Positions 32,746 through 43,439 of a stretch of 64,000 nt of DNA are shown piece after piece. The DNA lies in assembly GCA_011799875.1 (NCBI GenBank), contig CM022301.1:12853570-12917569 (forward strand). Reading direction: 5' to 3'. A program made the translations under genes and the position numbers. Below the pieces are notes generated by a model. That model was not told where the DNA came from and did no database searches. It was given only the letters and a program-made list of their open reading frames with translations. This DNA is from Thinopyrum elongatum (Eukaryota > Streptophyta > Magnoliopsida > Poales > Poaceae). The first letter of the stretch is position 1; the number at the start of each line of letters is the position of its first letter.

Positions 32746-34146
32746 GTGGTGGGTTGGTCCCAGACCTTGTTCTGAAGTGTTCCCATGGGCTGACCTATCA
32801 CAACCAGGTGGAGAAGTCCATAGGTCCAAGCCCGTCCAGCGAAAGTCAAAGGGGTAGATCTTCGGGTTAACGGGGCCAGGGTTAGGCCGGTCGGGGCCTT
32901 AAGGGGGTAGCAATGCAACCAAAACATCGCACCAGGTCCTCACACATGTCTTAAAGTGTGGTGGGATGTTTAAAAGGCAATACACATCTCCGTAGTGTGG
33001 CCCCCCTCACGGAAGACGATGGCACCAAAGTAACGTCCTGCGGTTTTGGTGCTGAGTGAATATCCCTGAACACTCGGAGGGTGATAAAATCATGATTTTT
33101 TTACACGGTGCACACACATGTGATATAGGATGTGTGGTAATTTTTCATAATTTTTGAGATGAAGAAGTGTCTGAACAAATCTCTCTGTGCGGATTGTTCT
33201 TCACATGTCTATGAGTGTGGTCGGGGGCCTTTGGGGGCTAGCTATGCCACCAAATCTTGTGCTGGCTCCTCTTACATGTCTGGAAATGTGGTTCCAGGTG
33301 CAAACACCCAGTACGCGGCTCCGATGTGTGACCCCCTACACGGATGGCGCTGCCGCCGGCACATGGAGGGGGAAACAGCTGTGTCGAGTCGACACAGAGG
33401 GAATCTTGTGGTGGGTTGGGCCCAGACCTTGTTCTGAAGTGTTCCTATGGGCTGACCTGTCACAACCAGGTGAAAAAGTCCATTCATCAAAGCCCGTCCG
33501 GCGAAAGTCAAAGACGTAGATCTCCGGGTCAGTGGAGCTAGGGTTAGGACTGCGGGGGACTTGGGGGTAGCAATGCCACCAAAGGATCGCACTGGGTCCT
33601 CACATATGTCTTAAGGTGTGGTGGGATGTTTAAATAGTCAATACGTGGCTCCCGAGTGTGGCCCCCCTCACGGACGGCGATGACACCGAAGTAATGTTCT
33701 ACGGTTTGGTGTTGCATGAATATTCCTGAACACCCAGAGGGTGATAAAATCATAAAATTGTTAAACACTGTAGACACACGTGACATAGGATGTGTGCTAA
33801 ATTTTCATATTTTTTTAGATGAAGAAGTATCTGAACAAATCCCTCCGTGCGGATTGTTCTTCGCATGTCAGCGAGTGTGGTCGGGGGCCTTCAAGGACTA
33901 GCTATGCCACCAAATCTTGCGCTGGATCCTCTTACATGTCTGGAAGTGTGGTGGCTGGTGTAAACGCCCGACACGCGGCTCCGGAGTGTGCCCCCCTTCA
34001 CGGATGGCGCTGCCGCGTCACATGAAGGGGAGGGGGGAACGGTTGCGTCGGGTCAACACGGTGAGAGTCTTGTGGTGGGTTGGGCCAGACCTTGTTCTAA
34101 AGTGTTCCTATGGGCTGACCTATCACAACCAGGTGAAAAAGTCCAA
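32746..34146 (+). repeat. Tandem duplication A inside CACTA (~663-bp unit, 2.1 copies)
   Basis: The block beginning GTGGTGGGTTGG lies at 32746, 33408 and 34072 (periods 662 and 664). The first two copies are diverged by numerous substitutions; the third is cut after about 75 bp and runs into block B. No protein domain is evident. Confidence 0.88.
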
Positions 34147-34160
34147 TGGTTGGGCCCAGA

Positions 34161-35150
34161 CATCATTTCAGGTGCTCGCCGTGCAGATCTGCAATTTCCC
34201 GCATTGAAACCCTACAGATGCAATAAATGTCTCAAATATTGCAGGCGCCCCCGAAAAATGCCATGTCCTGGCACGTGTCATGCAATGCCCCCGTTTGAGA
34301 GCACGGGAAGTTTCGAGGTCAACGGAGCAACGGGCGACGCACTTCCTTCACAAACCAGACACGTTCCCTCTTGATAGCCAAATACTACGTCGGAGATGGT
34401 GCGGCTTACAAAGGGCCTTCGGTCAGGCTTCTGTGAAACGCGCTGAAATTTTTACCACACCCTACAAGGGCCACATGATGACACCATGCCAGGTCCCGAG
34501 GATTTCCGGCACCGTATGATTTTCTTGTGGATTTTAATGGCTAGATCCGGCATGCCGCCGAGGTACATTCACCCCCGGTGGTCGATCTTGCCCCTCCTTT
34601 GGTTGCACTAGGTCTACGCATTCCGCAAAGACATCATATATGGTTTTACAAACCACTTTTGAACATCATTTCAGGCGGCCGTTGTGCAGATGTACAAATT
34701 CTCGCATTGAAACCCTACAGATGCAATAAATGTCTCAAATATTGCAGGCGCGCCCGAAAAATGCCATGTCTTGGCACGTGTCATGCAATGCCCTCGTTTG
34801 AGAGCACGAGAAGTTTCAAGGTCAACGGAGCAACGGGCAGCGCATTTCCTTCATAAACCGGACACGTTCCCTCTCGATAGCCAGATACTACCTCGGAGAT
34901 GGTGCAGTTTACAAAGGGCCTCCGGTCAGGCTTTTGTGAAACGCGCTGAAATTTTTACCACACCCTACAAGGGCCATATGACGACACCATGCGAGGTCCC
35001 GAGGATTTCCGGCACCGTATGATTTTCCGTGGATTTTAACGGTTGATCCGGCATGCCGCTGAGGTACATTCGCCCCCCAGTGGTGGGTCCTGCCCCTCCT
35101 TTGGTTGCACTTGGTCTACACATTCCGCAAAAACATCATATATGATTTAC
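34161..35150 (+). repeat. Tandem duplication B inside CACTA (~503-bp unit, 2 copies)
   Basis: The block beginning CATCATTTCAGG lies at 34161 and again at 34664. Copies share long stretches such as 'gaaaccctacagatgcaat' and 'ttaccacaccctacaaggg' with scattered substitutions. It contains short open frames that are identical in position between copies but no domain I recognise. Confidence 0.88.
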
Positions 35151-35579
35151 AGGAAAAATGAAAATTGATTTGATCCAATTTTGCAACAAATATTTGGTAG
35201 GTTCTTCACAAAAAAATGGCACTCGAAAAATAAAAAATGAATTTTGCATGAAAATAAAATGAAAACTCCCTTCATCAACATTGTTTGCGATTCTAAGATG
35301 CATACTTATACACAATATGATATCACTATAACTATGCCATGAATTAGGCCATACCATTCGTCATTTTGTGAATGTTTTTTCATGTTTTTGATTTTTTTGA
35401 AAATGCAAACAAGGTCTAAGTAATATGAAATTTGGCGTGGTATTTGTTTATTATTCATAGAAGACGTGGAAAAAGTTTGATTTTTTTACGAAATTTTAAC
35501 ATGTGTATTTTGTGTAAAAAAACTGTGCAAAGAAACACAAAATATGTGTTGGCTTCCTATTTGTTAGAAGCAACCTCCC

Positions 35580-36019
35580 ACGGATCGGTGACGTGGCAGG
35601 GCAGCGTACCCCACCACACCACCAGCCCCACCTCTCCCTCCTTGCCACCTCTCTCCCTCCTCTCTCTCTCTCTCTCGCTCGTCTCTCCCTTCCCCCGAAA
35701 CCCCCGCCGCCGCTGCCTACACTGCTCGATTCCGGCGTGTTCCGGCGGGCCTCGCCGGCGCACAACACAGATCCGAGCTCCCCTGCCTCTGCTCTTCCCT
35801 TACCTCCGGCCAGATCTGCCTCTCGTGGCCCCAAGAGCTCAGCCACGACACCTTCCCATGGCTAGGGTTTCGAGGGTGGCGTCCCCTCCAACTCCGGCGC
35901 GGCGCCGGCGACTCTTCTCCGCCCTCTCTGAAGCCCACCGCAAGTCCCACGGGCGGCTCCACCTCGTGGATGGTACTCCTGCACCCGGTGGCTGTGGGGC
36001 GGACGCGCGCCGCGAGTAA
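35580..36019 (+). promoter_or_regulatory. Promoter/first-exon-like segment carried by the CACTA element
   Basis: Within an AT-rich interior there is a sharp switch to plant promoter-like sequence: TGACGTGGCA (an ACGT core of the bZIP-bound type) at about 35589, a long CT-rich tract (about 35630-35695), then GC-rich leader and an ATG at 35858 in good context (cccATGGct). The frame from there encodes 53 residues (MARVSRVASPPTPARRRRLF to ADARRE) before a stop. This looks like a captured host 5' end rather than transposon sequence. The following AT-rich region could be its intron. No family recognised. Confidence 0.4.
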
Positions 36020-38575
36020 ACTCCGGCGAGACAGTGGCTCCCTCCGGTGGCTCCCTCCAGGGCATGACGGCGGTGCACTGCATCGGCTAAAGCACCCCCA
36101 TGGTGAGCCCCTCTCTACTCCTCTGTTCCCCCCGTTTGCTGCCATGCACATCACCTGTATTTTTCTAGCTGTACAATAGCACTCACTCCTCTACTGTCAC
36201 ATAATAGATTAGCCTTGAATTCATCTAGTTTGCATCAAAACGGAACCATTGATTAATACTAGATGATTGTTACTGTACATTTGGTTACGGATTTCTCTGA
36301 ACTAGTTTGATTCCCTGCTGATCTACATCTTTTACTTACTCAAATGCTTGACTGAATTTGCTACTGCTGTTACTCTAGTGTTGAACGAGATAGGCATTCT
36401 ATTGCTTGTTTTCTTGCTTCCACAAATTAAAATTCAGTAATCTTGTTAACTGCTACCACTGTCATGAACCACACATCTGAGATGAACTTGACATTTGATT
36501 TGCTCATGTGTCAAGTATGGATAGACTTTGCTATTCACCAGTATTCAGGCGGTTGAAGTGTGCGTGTTGCTGCGGCTGTTAGGACGTCGTTGGATTGTTA
36601 TCACTAGTACTAGTCCTATCAAATTGCCTTTGAGTAGTTCATTACCATGCTATCCAGGGGATATTCATTTATGTACCTGTGAATTCATTCTTGGTGTGTA
36701 TGTATGTATATGTGCTAGCAACATGAGTAGGATTTAGCATCATGCTGGGCCTGGATGAATTGCATGCATACATTGATCCTGGGAGAAGTGTCTGGCTGAT
36801 ACAATCCTCTTTTTTACAAAGCTATTATACACTTTGGGAAATACAGTAATTTGTTCTTTACTGCCTGCACTGCAAGTATGGATGCTGATGTATGCATGCA
36901 CCCAGGGTGAGTCGTACCTAGTTGTTCTTTATGCATCTCCAAGTTACTATTGAACAGAGTCGCATAACTAGTTGTTTCTTTTCAGTTTAAACCTGAGACC
37001 TCTTTTGTTTTATCTTGAGAGCTATGACTGATGGCCAAACCGTTGTTTTTATGTGCTAGAGTCACTCAACAGCTTTGTTTTGTTTTGTGGCACCTGATCA
37101 TTATGCCATCCTATTGATATTGTTGCAATGGAATTTATAGTTTTGCTGTCCCCTGAGATGCTTATCTAGTGTTAATGGCTTAGTAACTGTCCTCTACATT
37201 CGAAATTATACTAGTATTGCTCTACACTCAGCAGCTAGCTCTGTTTTGTGGCACCTGTTACTTATGCCACAGTATTGTTTCAATGGAATCGGTACAATTT
37301 CTTTGTACATTGGGATTGCTCTGTTTGCTTCATATTATGGTGTTAATGTCTTGCTAGCTTATTGTGGCGGCCGGCTGGATTGTCGCTCATAGTGTCACTC
37401 GTATCGCGCTACACTGGCTAGGCTTCTACCGGCTGGTCCGGTGCCGTGCTACGCTAGCTGGGCTTCTCTGGGCCGGTAAAAAAATTAAGAGATCGATCAT
37501 TGGCATGGAGAGATCGATCCTTCAGTGTGATCCGTTCGGTGAAAAAAAGAGAATGGGATCGATCGGGGTAGTATATTTGTACTGGTATGATGAACAAGAG
37601 CTTCCAGTTAATTACATAATATTGGTGATGTTGTTTTACTTGCTGTGTATGCTTGCTTAGTTGTTCATCGGGCCGCTCTCTTGTATCGTTTGAGTGCGCC
37701 AATTAGTTCGGCCAGCCTCTATGATTTATTCTGATAGCTTCTGGAGTGCTTCTAGCTATATTTGTGAAAAATTCGACCCAACAAAAAAAATGTTAATCAG
37801 TCCGCTCTCTCAAAGTTGAGTTTGGGCTGCTGCATATGAATGATTTTTTTTCTTAGTTTGGGTGCTAGGTACTGATGGAGTTGGTGTATCCATAGATAGC
37901 ATACACTTGCGCATTTTTTTTAGTTCTTCTGTTGCGAATGAAAACAACTATCATGGATCTCCTCTGTTTTCAAGCAGCTTGCTTCTCCATGTATGTTTTA
38001 TGCAGCATATACATCTTGCTCCTCTTTTATTCAGTAGCAATGGAAGTTGATGAAATTTAAGTGTCGTGTTGTTCTAGAGATGCAGGGAGGGAGGGACGTC
38101 CATGGATTGGACTGCAAGGATTGGATGCAAACCAATGCACATGAGGAGGAGAGATGCAAGCCACGCCATGACCTAAAGGTCCTTGCCGTGAACCCCTTCC
38201 CCTTCCCGTGTATAATCATGCTCAACAAATACTTGATATGATTTTGGTTAATCTTCAATTCAGCCTAGCTAGCTGTTGTAGTACTTGCCTGTCTCCTTCC
38301 AAATGTTGCCCTAGTCCGTTGAGTTTCTTATTGCTCCAGGTAGTACTGCTATTTTTCTGCTCTGCGATTTGGTGTGCATGGTTCCAGGCTCCCAGCCTTG
38401 TCTCCCCCACCACCGCCCCTCGGCCAGCTCTGATGTTGTTGTGGATTCTTAGAATGGAAATGTTATGTACATAAAGAATATTATATGGTCTGTGTTTGCA
38501 AATCCATGGTTGTTGAATCATGTATGTATAAGCATTTGTAAATAGCTAGCCTTTTTGGCTAATCTTTTTTTTGGA
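36020..38575. other. CACTA interior, intron-like AT-rich sequence
   Basis: Composition and T-rich tracts resemble a plant intron or 3' flank following the promoter-like block. No exon with a recognisable domain is seen. It may be the remainder of the captured gene segment. Confidence 0.3.
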
Positions 38576-38579
38576 TCTG

Positions 38580-39055
38580 GTCAGCAAGTATGCCGACGGC
38601 AATGCCATAGGCATAGATGGCTGTCGTGATACCAGGATTTGCCGTGTGGCGTGTATGCCGTAGGCATAGTCCATGACTAGGAGCAACCTTGAGCTGCCAC
38701 GTGGCATGATATGCCGATGGCAAAGCCGTAGGCATAGATTTGCATATATGCCGACGGCAAAGCCGTAGGCATAGCATGCCACGTGGCAGCTCATGGTTGG
38801 TCGGACTTCGCAACGGCGCCGTCAGCTGCTGTCTCGTCCTTTTTTTTGCCGATGGTGAATCTATGGCGACGGCCGTATGGAAGCCGTTGGAATAGGCGTC
38901 TATGCCAACGGCTTTTCTATGCCGACGCATATGTTGCCGACGGCCCTATGCCGACGGTGGCCGTCGGCATAGATCTATCCCGACGGTGGCCGTCGGCATA
39001 GATCTATCCCGACGGGAAACTGGCCTATGCCGACGGCCGTCGGCATAGTAGGTCA
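38580..39055. repeat. CACTA right subterminal repeats
   Basis: TATGCCGACGGC, GCCGTAGGCATAG and GCCGTCGGCATAG recur about fifteen times up to the GGTAGTG terminus, mirroring the left end. Confidence 0.9.
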
Positions 39056-39132
39056 TTCTGGTAGTGCCTCAAAAAAAGAGGGATTAAAGGATGAGGGATT
39101 AAGTTTTGAGGGGTCTGCTAGAGATGCTCTAA

Positions 39133-39575
39133 GTGTGGCTACCAGTGGTTCATCACAAAAAAAAAGGGATACACTAGTAAAGAAAATGTACAGAGTAGAC
39201 ATTGTTAGTTCTAGATACCAAAACTGACTAATCTCATGCATATGTACGTATCACAAAGATGTAAATCCAATAAGGCATCATGCACTTACGGCGAACCAAA
39301 TTAAGTTAACAACATGCTCCTCAAACTAAAGCATAAGAATAGGCATTCAATGGTGATAAGGGAAATATGTGCAGCTGAATCAATCCTCTTTGCAACTAGC
39401 TCAAGGTCGATTGCCACTCACAAATGATGTCAAATTATGGAAATATATGCTTGTACAGGAAAGCCAAAGCAAGAACAAAGAAATGGAAGGAGGTGAACGG
39501 GATCGGATGGAACCTGCTCTATTCAGGTCCTCAGGGTCGATACCCAGTGCAGGCCGTGCTGCTCCTCGCCAACCT
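39133..39575 (+). other. Host DNA left of the LINE; open frame runs into the target site
   Basis: This stretch and 46733-46999 were contiguous before the LINE arrived. A plus-strand frame from 39424 (MMSNYGNICLYRKAKARTKK onward) reaches the duplication as AVLLLANL, and the right flank continues in the same frame as LLANLIWDGPSVLAERD before a stop at about 46819. It may be an exon of an unrecognised gene or of an older transposon. Confidence 0.3.
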
Positions 39576-39829
39576 TCTTTTAGAGAAAAGGCCAGAGCCC
39601 GACTTTATAAATAAAGCCACCAGGCAGAGTCAACAACGTAGCCACGCCAAACGAAACGACACAACATCCACAAAGTATCAACGCCAAATCACGACAAACA
39701 GAAGTTAACGTACATGGCTTCCAGGCCAGTACACGGCGCGCAAGCCGGAGACTCAGGAACGACGATAGTAGGGCCATCAACTCCTATCCGCCGACCTGAA
39801 AGCGAAGAAGGGAGGTAGCTGTAGCCCGA

Positions 39830-42800
39830 ATCTTGGTAGACATATCATCAAAAGCATCCCGATCCTCCTCCATAGTCAATAATCTCCACTGCTGCAGGAA
39901 TATGCAAGTTTTAAATAAGCAATCAGCGGGTTTAGCAGGGAAAATGTGTTCAATGGTAAACTTGTTCCTAGTCGTTCAGAGGGTCCAGCACATCGCTGCG
40001 AATCCCACCCAGAACATTCTTCTCTCGGCCCCAACCAGGTCAGAAGCCAAAAAATGAAGTTCTGAGAAGGAGGCAGGCCTCCAAGAGACACGAAGCAAAG
40101 ATCTGATACAACACCAAAAGAGCTTAGCCAAGACACAGTTGAAAAAAATGTGATTTGTGTCCTCTCTCTGGCCACATAAATCACATCGATCAGATCCCAG
40201 GCCGTTACGTTTGCGAATCTGGTCAGTCGCCGGAAGGCGCCCACGGAAAGCTTGCCACAAGAAGACCTTAACCTTAGGGGGGATGCGGGCCCTTCAGATC
40301 CACTTAAATTTGGTAGTAGTCGATCCAGGGATGAGTTTGCCATATAACGATTTCACAGAAAAATGCCCAGACGCAGAGTGGGGCCAGGACACCGAGTCCT
40401 CCTCCTAGAGCACAGGGAAGAGGGCAACAAGACGCTGCCGGTCAACCAACTCTTCAGGAGACAGAGAACGACGCAGCTCTAGGTCCCAATTATTGTCAGA
40501 GAGCTCAGAGATTGAGATCTCGGGATTCGGGCAGTAGGAAAAAAGAACTGGGAAAGAGACAGCTAACGTGGCCGGACCGCACCACGTGTCTAGCCAGAAC
40601 CTTGTGGATCTACCATTGTGAATCATAATCTTGACAAGGCCTTGAAAAACCGGCCGGAGTTTAACAAGATCTTTCCAGAATTGTGACGCACCTACGGCGG
40701 GGGCAAACATAGGACTGGACGTAGGAAAATATTTGGCCTTGAGGATGTTATACCAGAGGGGGTTATCCGAGATAGACATGATCTTCCACCACCATTTAAT
40801 GATCAAGCACTTGTTCATGACCAAGGTGTTAATTATACCCAGCCCCCCAAGGCTCTTGGGTCAGCAGATGTGATCCCATTTAACCATTCTATACTTGCGC
40901 TTGTTATCAGCAGCATTCTAGTAGAAAGCACCCCTGTGCTGGTCAAATCCAGCGTGAGTGCCATTAGTAAGAAGGTAAAACCCCATCAGAAACATAGGGA
41001 GGGAGGAAAGACAAGCGTTGATAAGGGCCACCTTGCTAGCCTGAGTATTATATCTGCCCCTCCACGGCATGACACGGTTGCCCTCTTTAGCCACTGTAGG
41101 TGCAAAATCCTTAGCTAATAGTTTGTCACACGAGATAGGAAGCCCGAGATATTTGAGAGGGAAGGAGCCCAGAGAGCAGTTGAGTAACTGAGAGACTCGC
41201 AATGCCTCAGCCTCTGTCACCCCAGTGACGATCACCTCACTTTTTGCAAAGTTAATCTTAAGCCCAGACAAGGCCTCAAAGCAAAGAAGAAGAAACTTAA
41301 GGTGGGATAAACAAGCGTCATTGAGTTCCACCATGATAATTGTATCGTCAGTGTATTGGAGGTGGGTGACCCCTTCTGGAATAAGGTGGGAGCTAACAGG
41401 GGAGATGTGTCCAGCCGACGCGACTCTGGACAGGATATTCGAGAGCATATCCGTAACGAAGTTAAATAGGATAGGAGAAGCAGGATCACCCTGCCTGAGG
41501 CCTCTGGAGTTCTGGAAAAAATTGCTAGTTCTCCCATTAACTGAAATCGCAGTATGGCCTCCCGAGACCATTTGCATGACCCTATGGACGAAGCCACCAT
41601 CAAATCCCTTGGCCAAAAGAACCTGTCGTAAGAAACCCCAGCTGACAGAGTCGTATGCCTTCTCAAAATCCAACTTGAGAATGACGGCCTTACTGCCAGT
41701 CTTGCGAATGTCATGAATGATTTCATGAAGGCATAAAACCCCATCGAGCATGAAACGGCCTTTGACAAAGGCGGATTGATAGGGGGAGAGGGTACGGTGA
41801 GCAACCGGAGTAAGGCACGTGGCGTAGCCTTTGGCGGGAAATTTCGCGAAGTTATTGATCAGGGCAATAGGTTTGAATTGCGAGATGAGATCCGCACCCT
41901 TGACTTTTGGGATGAGGGTGATAACTGCGTAGTTAAGCCTAGATATGTCAACCGTCCCCAAACAGAATCCCTGGATGATCGCACAAACAAGGGCCCGCAG
42001 TTGAGGCCAGAATTTCCTAAAGAAGGGGATAGCGAAGCCGTCCGGGCCGGAAGCAGAATTAACATTGGCCTTGTTGATGGAAAGAAATATTTGCTCCTCG
42101 AAGAGTGGGATCATTAGAGCAGCATTTTCCTCAGCAGAAACCGTGTCACGCTCGTTCCAAAAGGAAGGAGCGATCCTGAAGCCCGAGTCAGGTTTGGCCG
42201 ATAGGAGGGAGGAGAAGAAATCAATGACGTTGTTCATAAGGGTCTGATCCGTGGTTTTGACCCCATTGATAATCAGGCTATCGATCGTGCATCATCTGCG
42301 CCTCCCATTGGCAATAGCAAAGAAATAGGCAGTGGGAAAATCTCCCTTAAGCGTGCAATTAATCGTGCCCCGTTGGCGCCAGTAGATTTCCGCTTGACGG
42401 TGCAACTGCACCAGACTATCCTTAAGAGAGAAGCGTAGCACCCATTCCTGATCAGAAAGGCCCAACCCATTAGCGAGCGAATCCAAGGAGCTGATCTGAT
42501 TCGTGAGGGAAGCCTTCTCCCTCTGCTCCTCAGCCGCATGCTTGCGGTTCCAGCCCCAAAGAAACTTACGGAGGGAGTAGGAGCAGTGGTGCCAGTCATC
42601 CATTGTCCCAAAAGAACAACGATTCGCCGAGAGCAGGGCCGAGATTTTAGAGGAGAGCAGATCGCAGAAACCATCTGTCAGCAACCAAGAAGCATCGAAC
42701 TGGAAACGGGGAGGGTCAGGAGGGAGCTGGAGCCCGGCGTCAAGGATGAGAGGAGCATGGTCGGAGCCCATAATGGCCTTAGCCTGGAGCAGAGCAAGCG

Positions 42801-43430
42801 GGAACAAAATATCCCAATTAGGACAGACAAAGACACGATCGAGGACCGAGCGAATTGGGGAGATTTGATGATTTTTCCAAGTGAAACGGGAACCCACCCT
42901 AGGTATCTCTCGAAGGGCACAATTACTGATGAAGTCATTAAAGGCGTCTGCGAGGGGCCAAGAGAAGTTTGGGGTGTTCTTATCTGCTGGAGAGCGGAGG
43001 AGGTTGAAGTCACCTCTAATAAGAAGAGGGAGTGTGCAAGATTCAATCTTAGAGGCTATCTCATCCAGGAAGAGAGGAGAGAGAGAGTGATCAGCCGGGC
43101 CATAGACAACCATGGCCTCCCAAAGAACATTCATGTGGCGATGGTGCACAACAATGCTGGCCCAAAAAATCCCGTGGTCGAAAGCAACGAAGTCAAAAAC
43201 ATCTCGTTTGGAGCCAATGAGAATGCCACCAGAGTGACCAGAGGAGGGAAGGAAATTCCAATCAAATCTATCAGCTCCTACAACTGCGGAGAGTTCGTTG
43301 GGGGAGAAGGAACTCTTGAAGGTCTCAACTAAGCCAATAAGATCAATATTGTCACCTCTCACCACATCTTTGAGCTGGTCACGGCGCCCCCGAGCGCCAA
43401 AACCCCTCACGTTCTAGAATAAGGCCCTCA
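39830..43430 (-). pseudogene. LINE ORF2: AP-type endonuclease, reverse transcriptase, zinc-binding domain
   Basis: Reading 43430 to 39830 on the minus strand, an exonuclease-endonuclease-phosphatase domain comes first: LLIRGDFNLLRS and the GSDHAPLIL motif near its end carry expected catalytic residues. The reverse transcriptase (42237-40918) has KLDFEKAYDSVSW, RGLRQGDPASPILF and the catalytic box, here YTDD instead of YADD (41344-41355). A C-terminal zf-RVT domain, SDRCDLCGQREDTNHIFFNC, lies at 40260-39976. The frame is broken by a TAG at codon six (MRALF*NVRG), a TGA at 42292-42294 between endonuclease and RT, and further stops at about 40918, 40860, 40405 and 40290; most are single transitions from Trp or Arg codons. 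Confidence 0.92.
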
Positions 43431-43439
43431 TTTAAAGGA

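Larger units (their letters stand above)
31852..39066. mobile_element. CACTA (En/Spm) element, complete ends, 7215 bp
   Basis: The left terminus is CACTACCGGAATAACC and the right terminus is ...CATTCTGGTAGTG. The 3-bp duplication CCT flanks it (31849-31851 and 39067-39069). Dense subterminal repeats lie at both ends. No transposase domain is visible inside, so it is probably non-autonomous. The interior holds tandemly duplicated blocks and a promoter/first-exon-like segment, both listed separately. It is inserted into the right subterminal region of the Harbinger element. Confidence 0.93.
30448..39129 (+). mobile_element. PIF/Harbinger element, split by a CACTA element
   Basis: The left end reads GAGCATCTCTAGCCGATC at 30448 and the right end is the inverted GGTCTGCTAGAGATGCTC ending at 39129. 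Both are flanked by TAA (30445-30447, 39130-39132), the three-base duplication typical of this superfamily. Subterminal repeats of 'gggattaagttttgagg' lie near both ends and flank the inner insertion. Without the CACTA element and its duplication it measures about 1.46 kb, of which about 500 bp is transposase remains, so it is a decayed, internally deleted copy. Confidence 0.85.

Noticed and set aside
35432..35857. N-terminal extension of the frame containing MARVSRVASPP
   Set aside because: It runs through AT-rich and CT-repeat sequence that looks like promoter and leader; the ATG at 35858 is the more credible start.
42538..43332. 264-codon plus frame
   Set aside because: It is the antisense shadow of the LINE endonuclease, which has clear conserved motifs on the minus strand.
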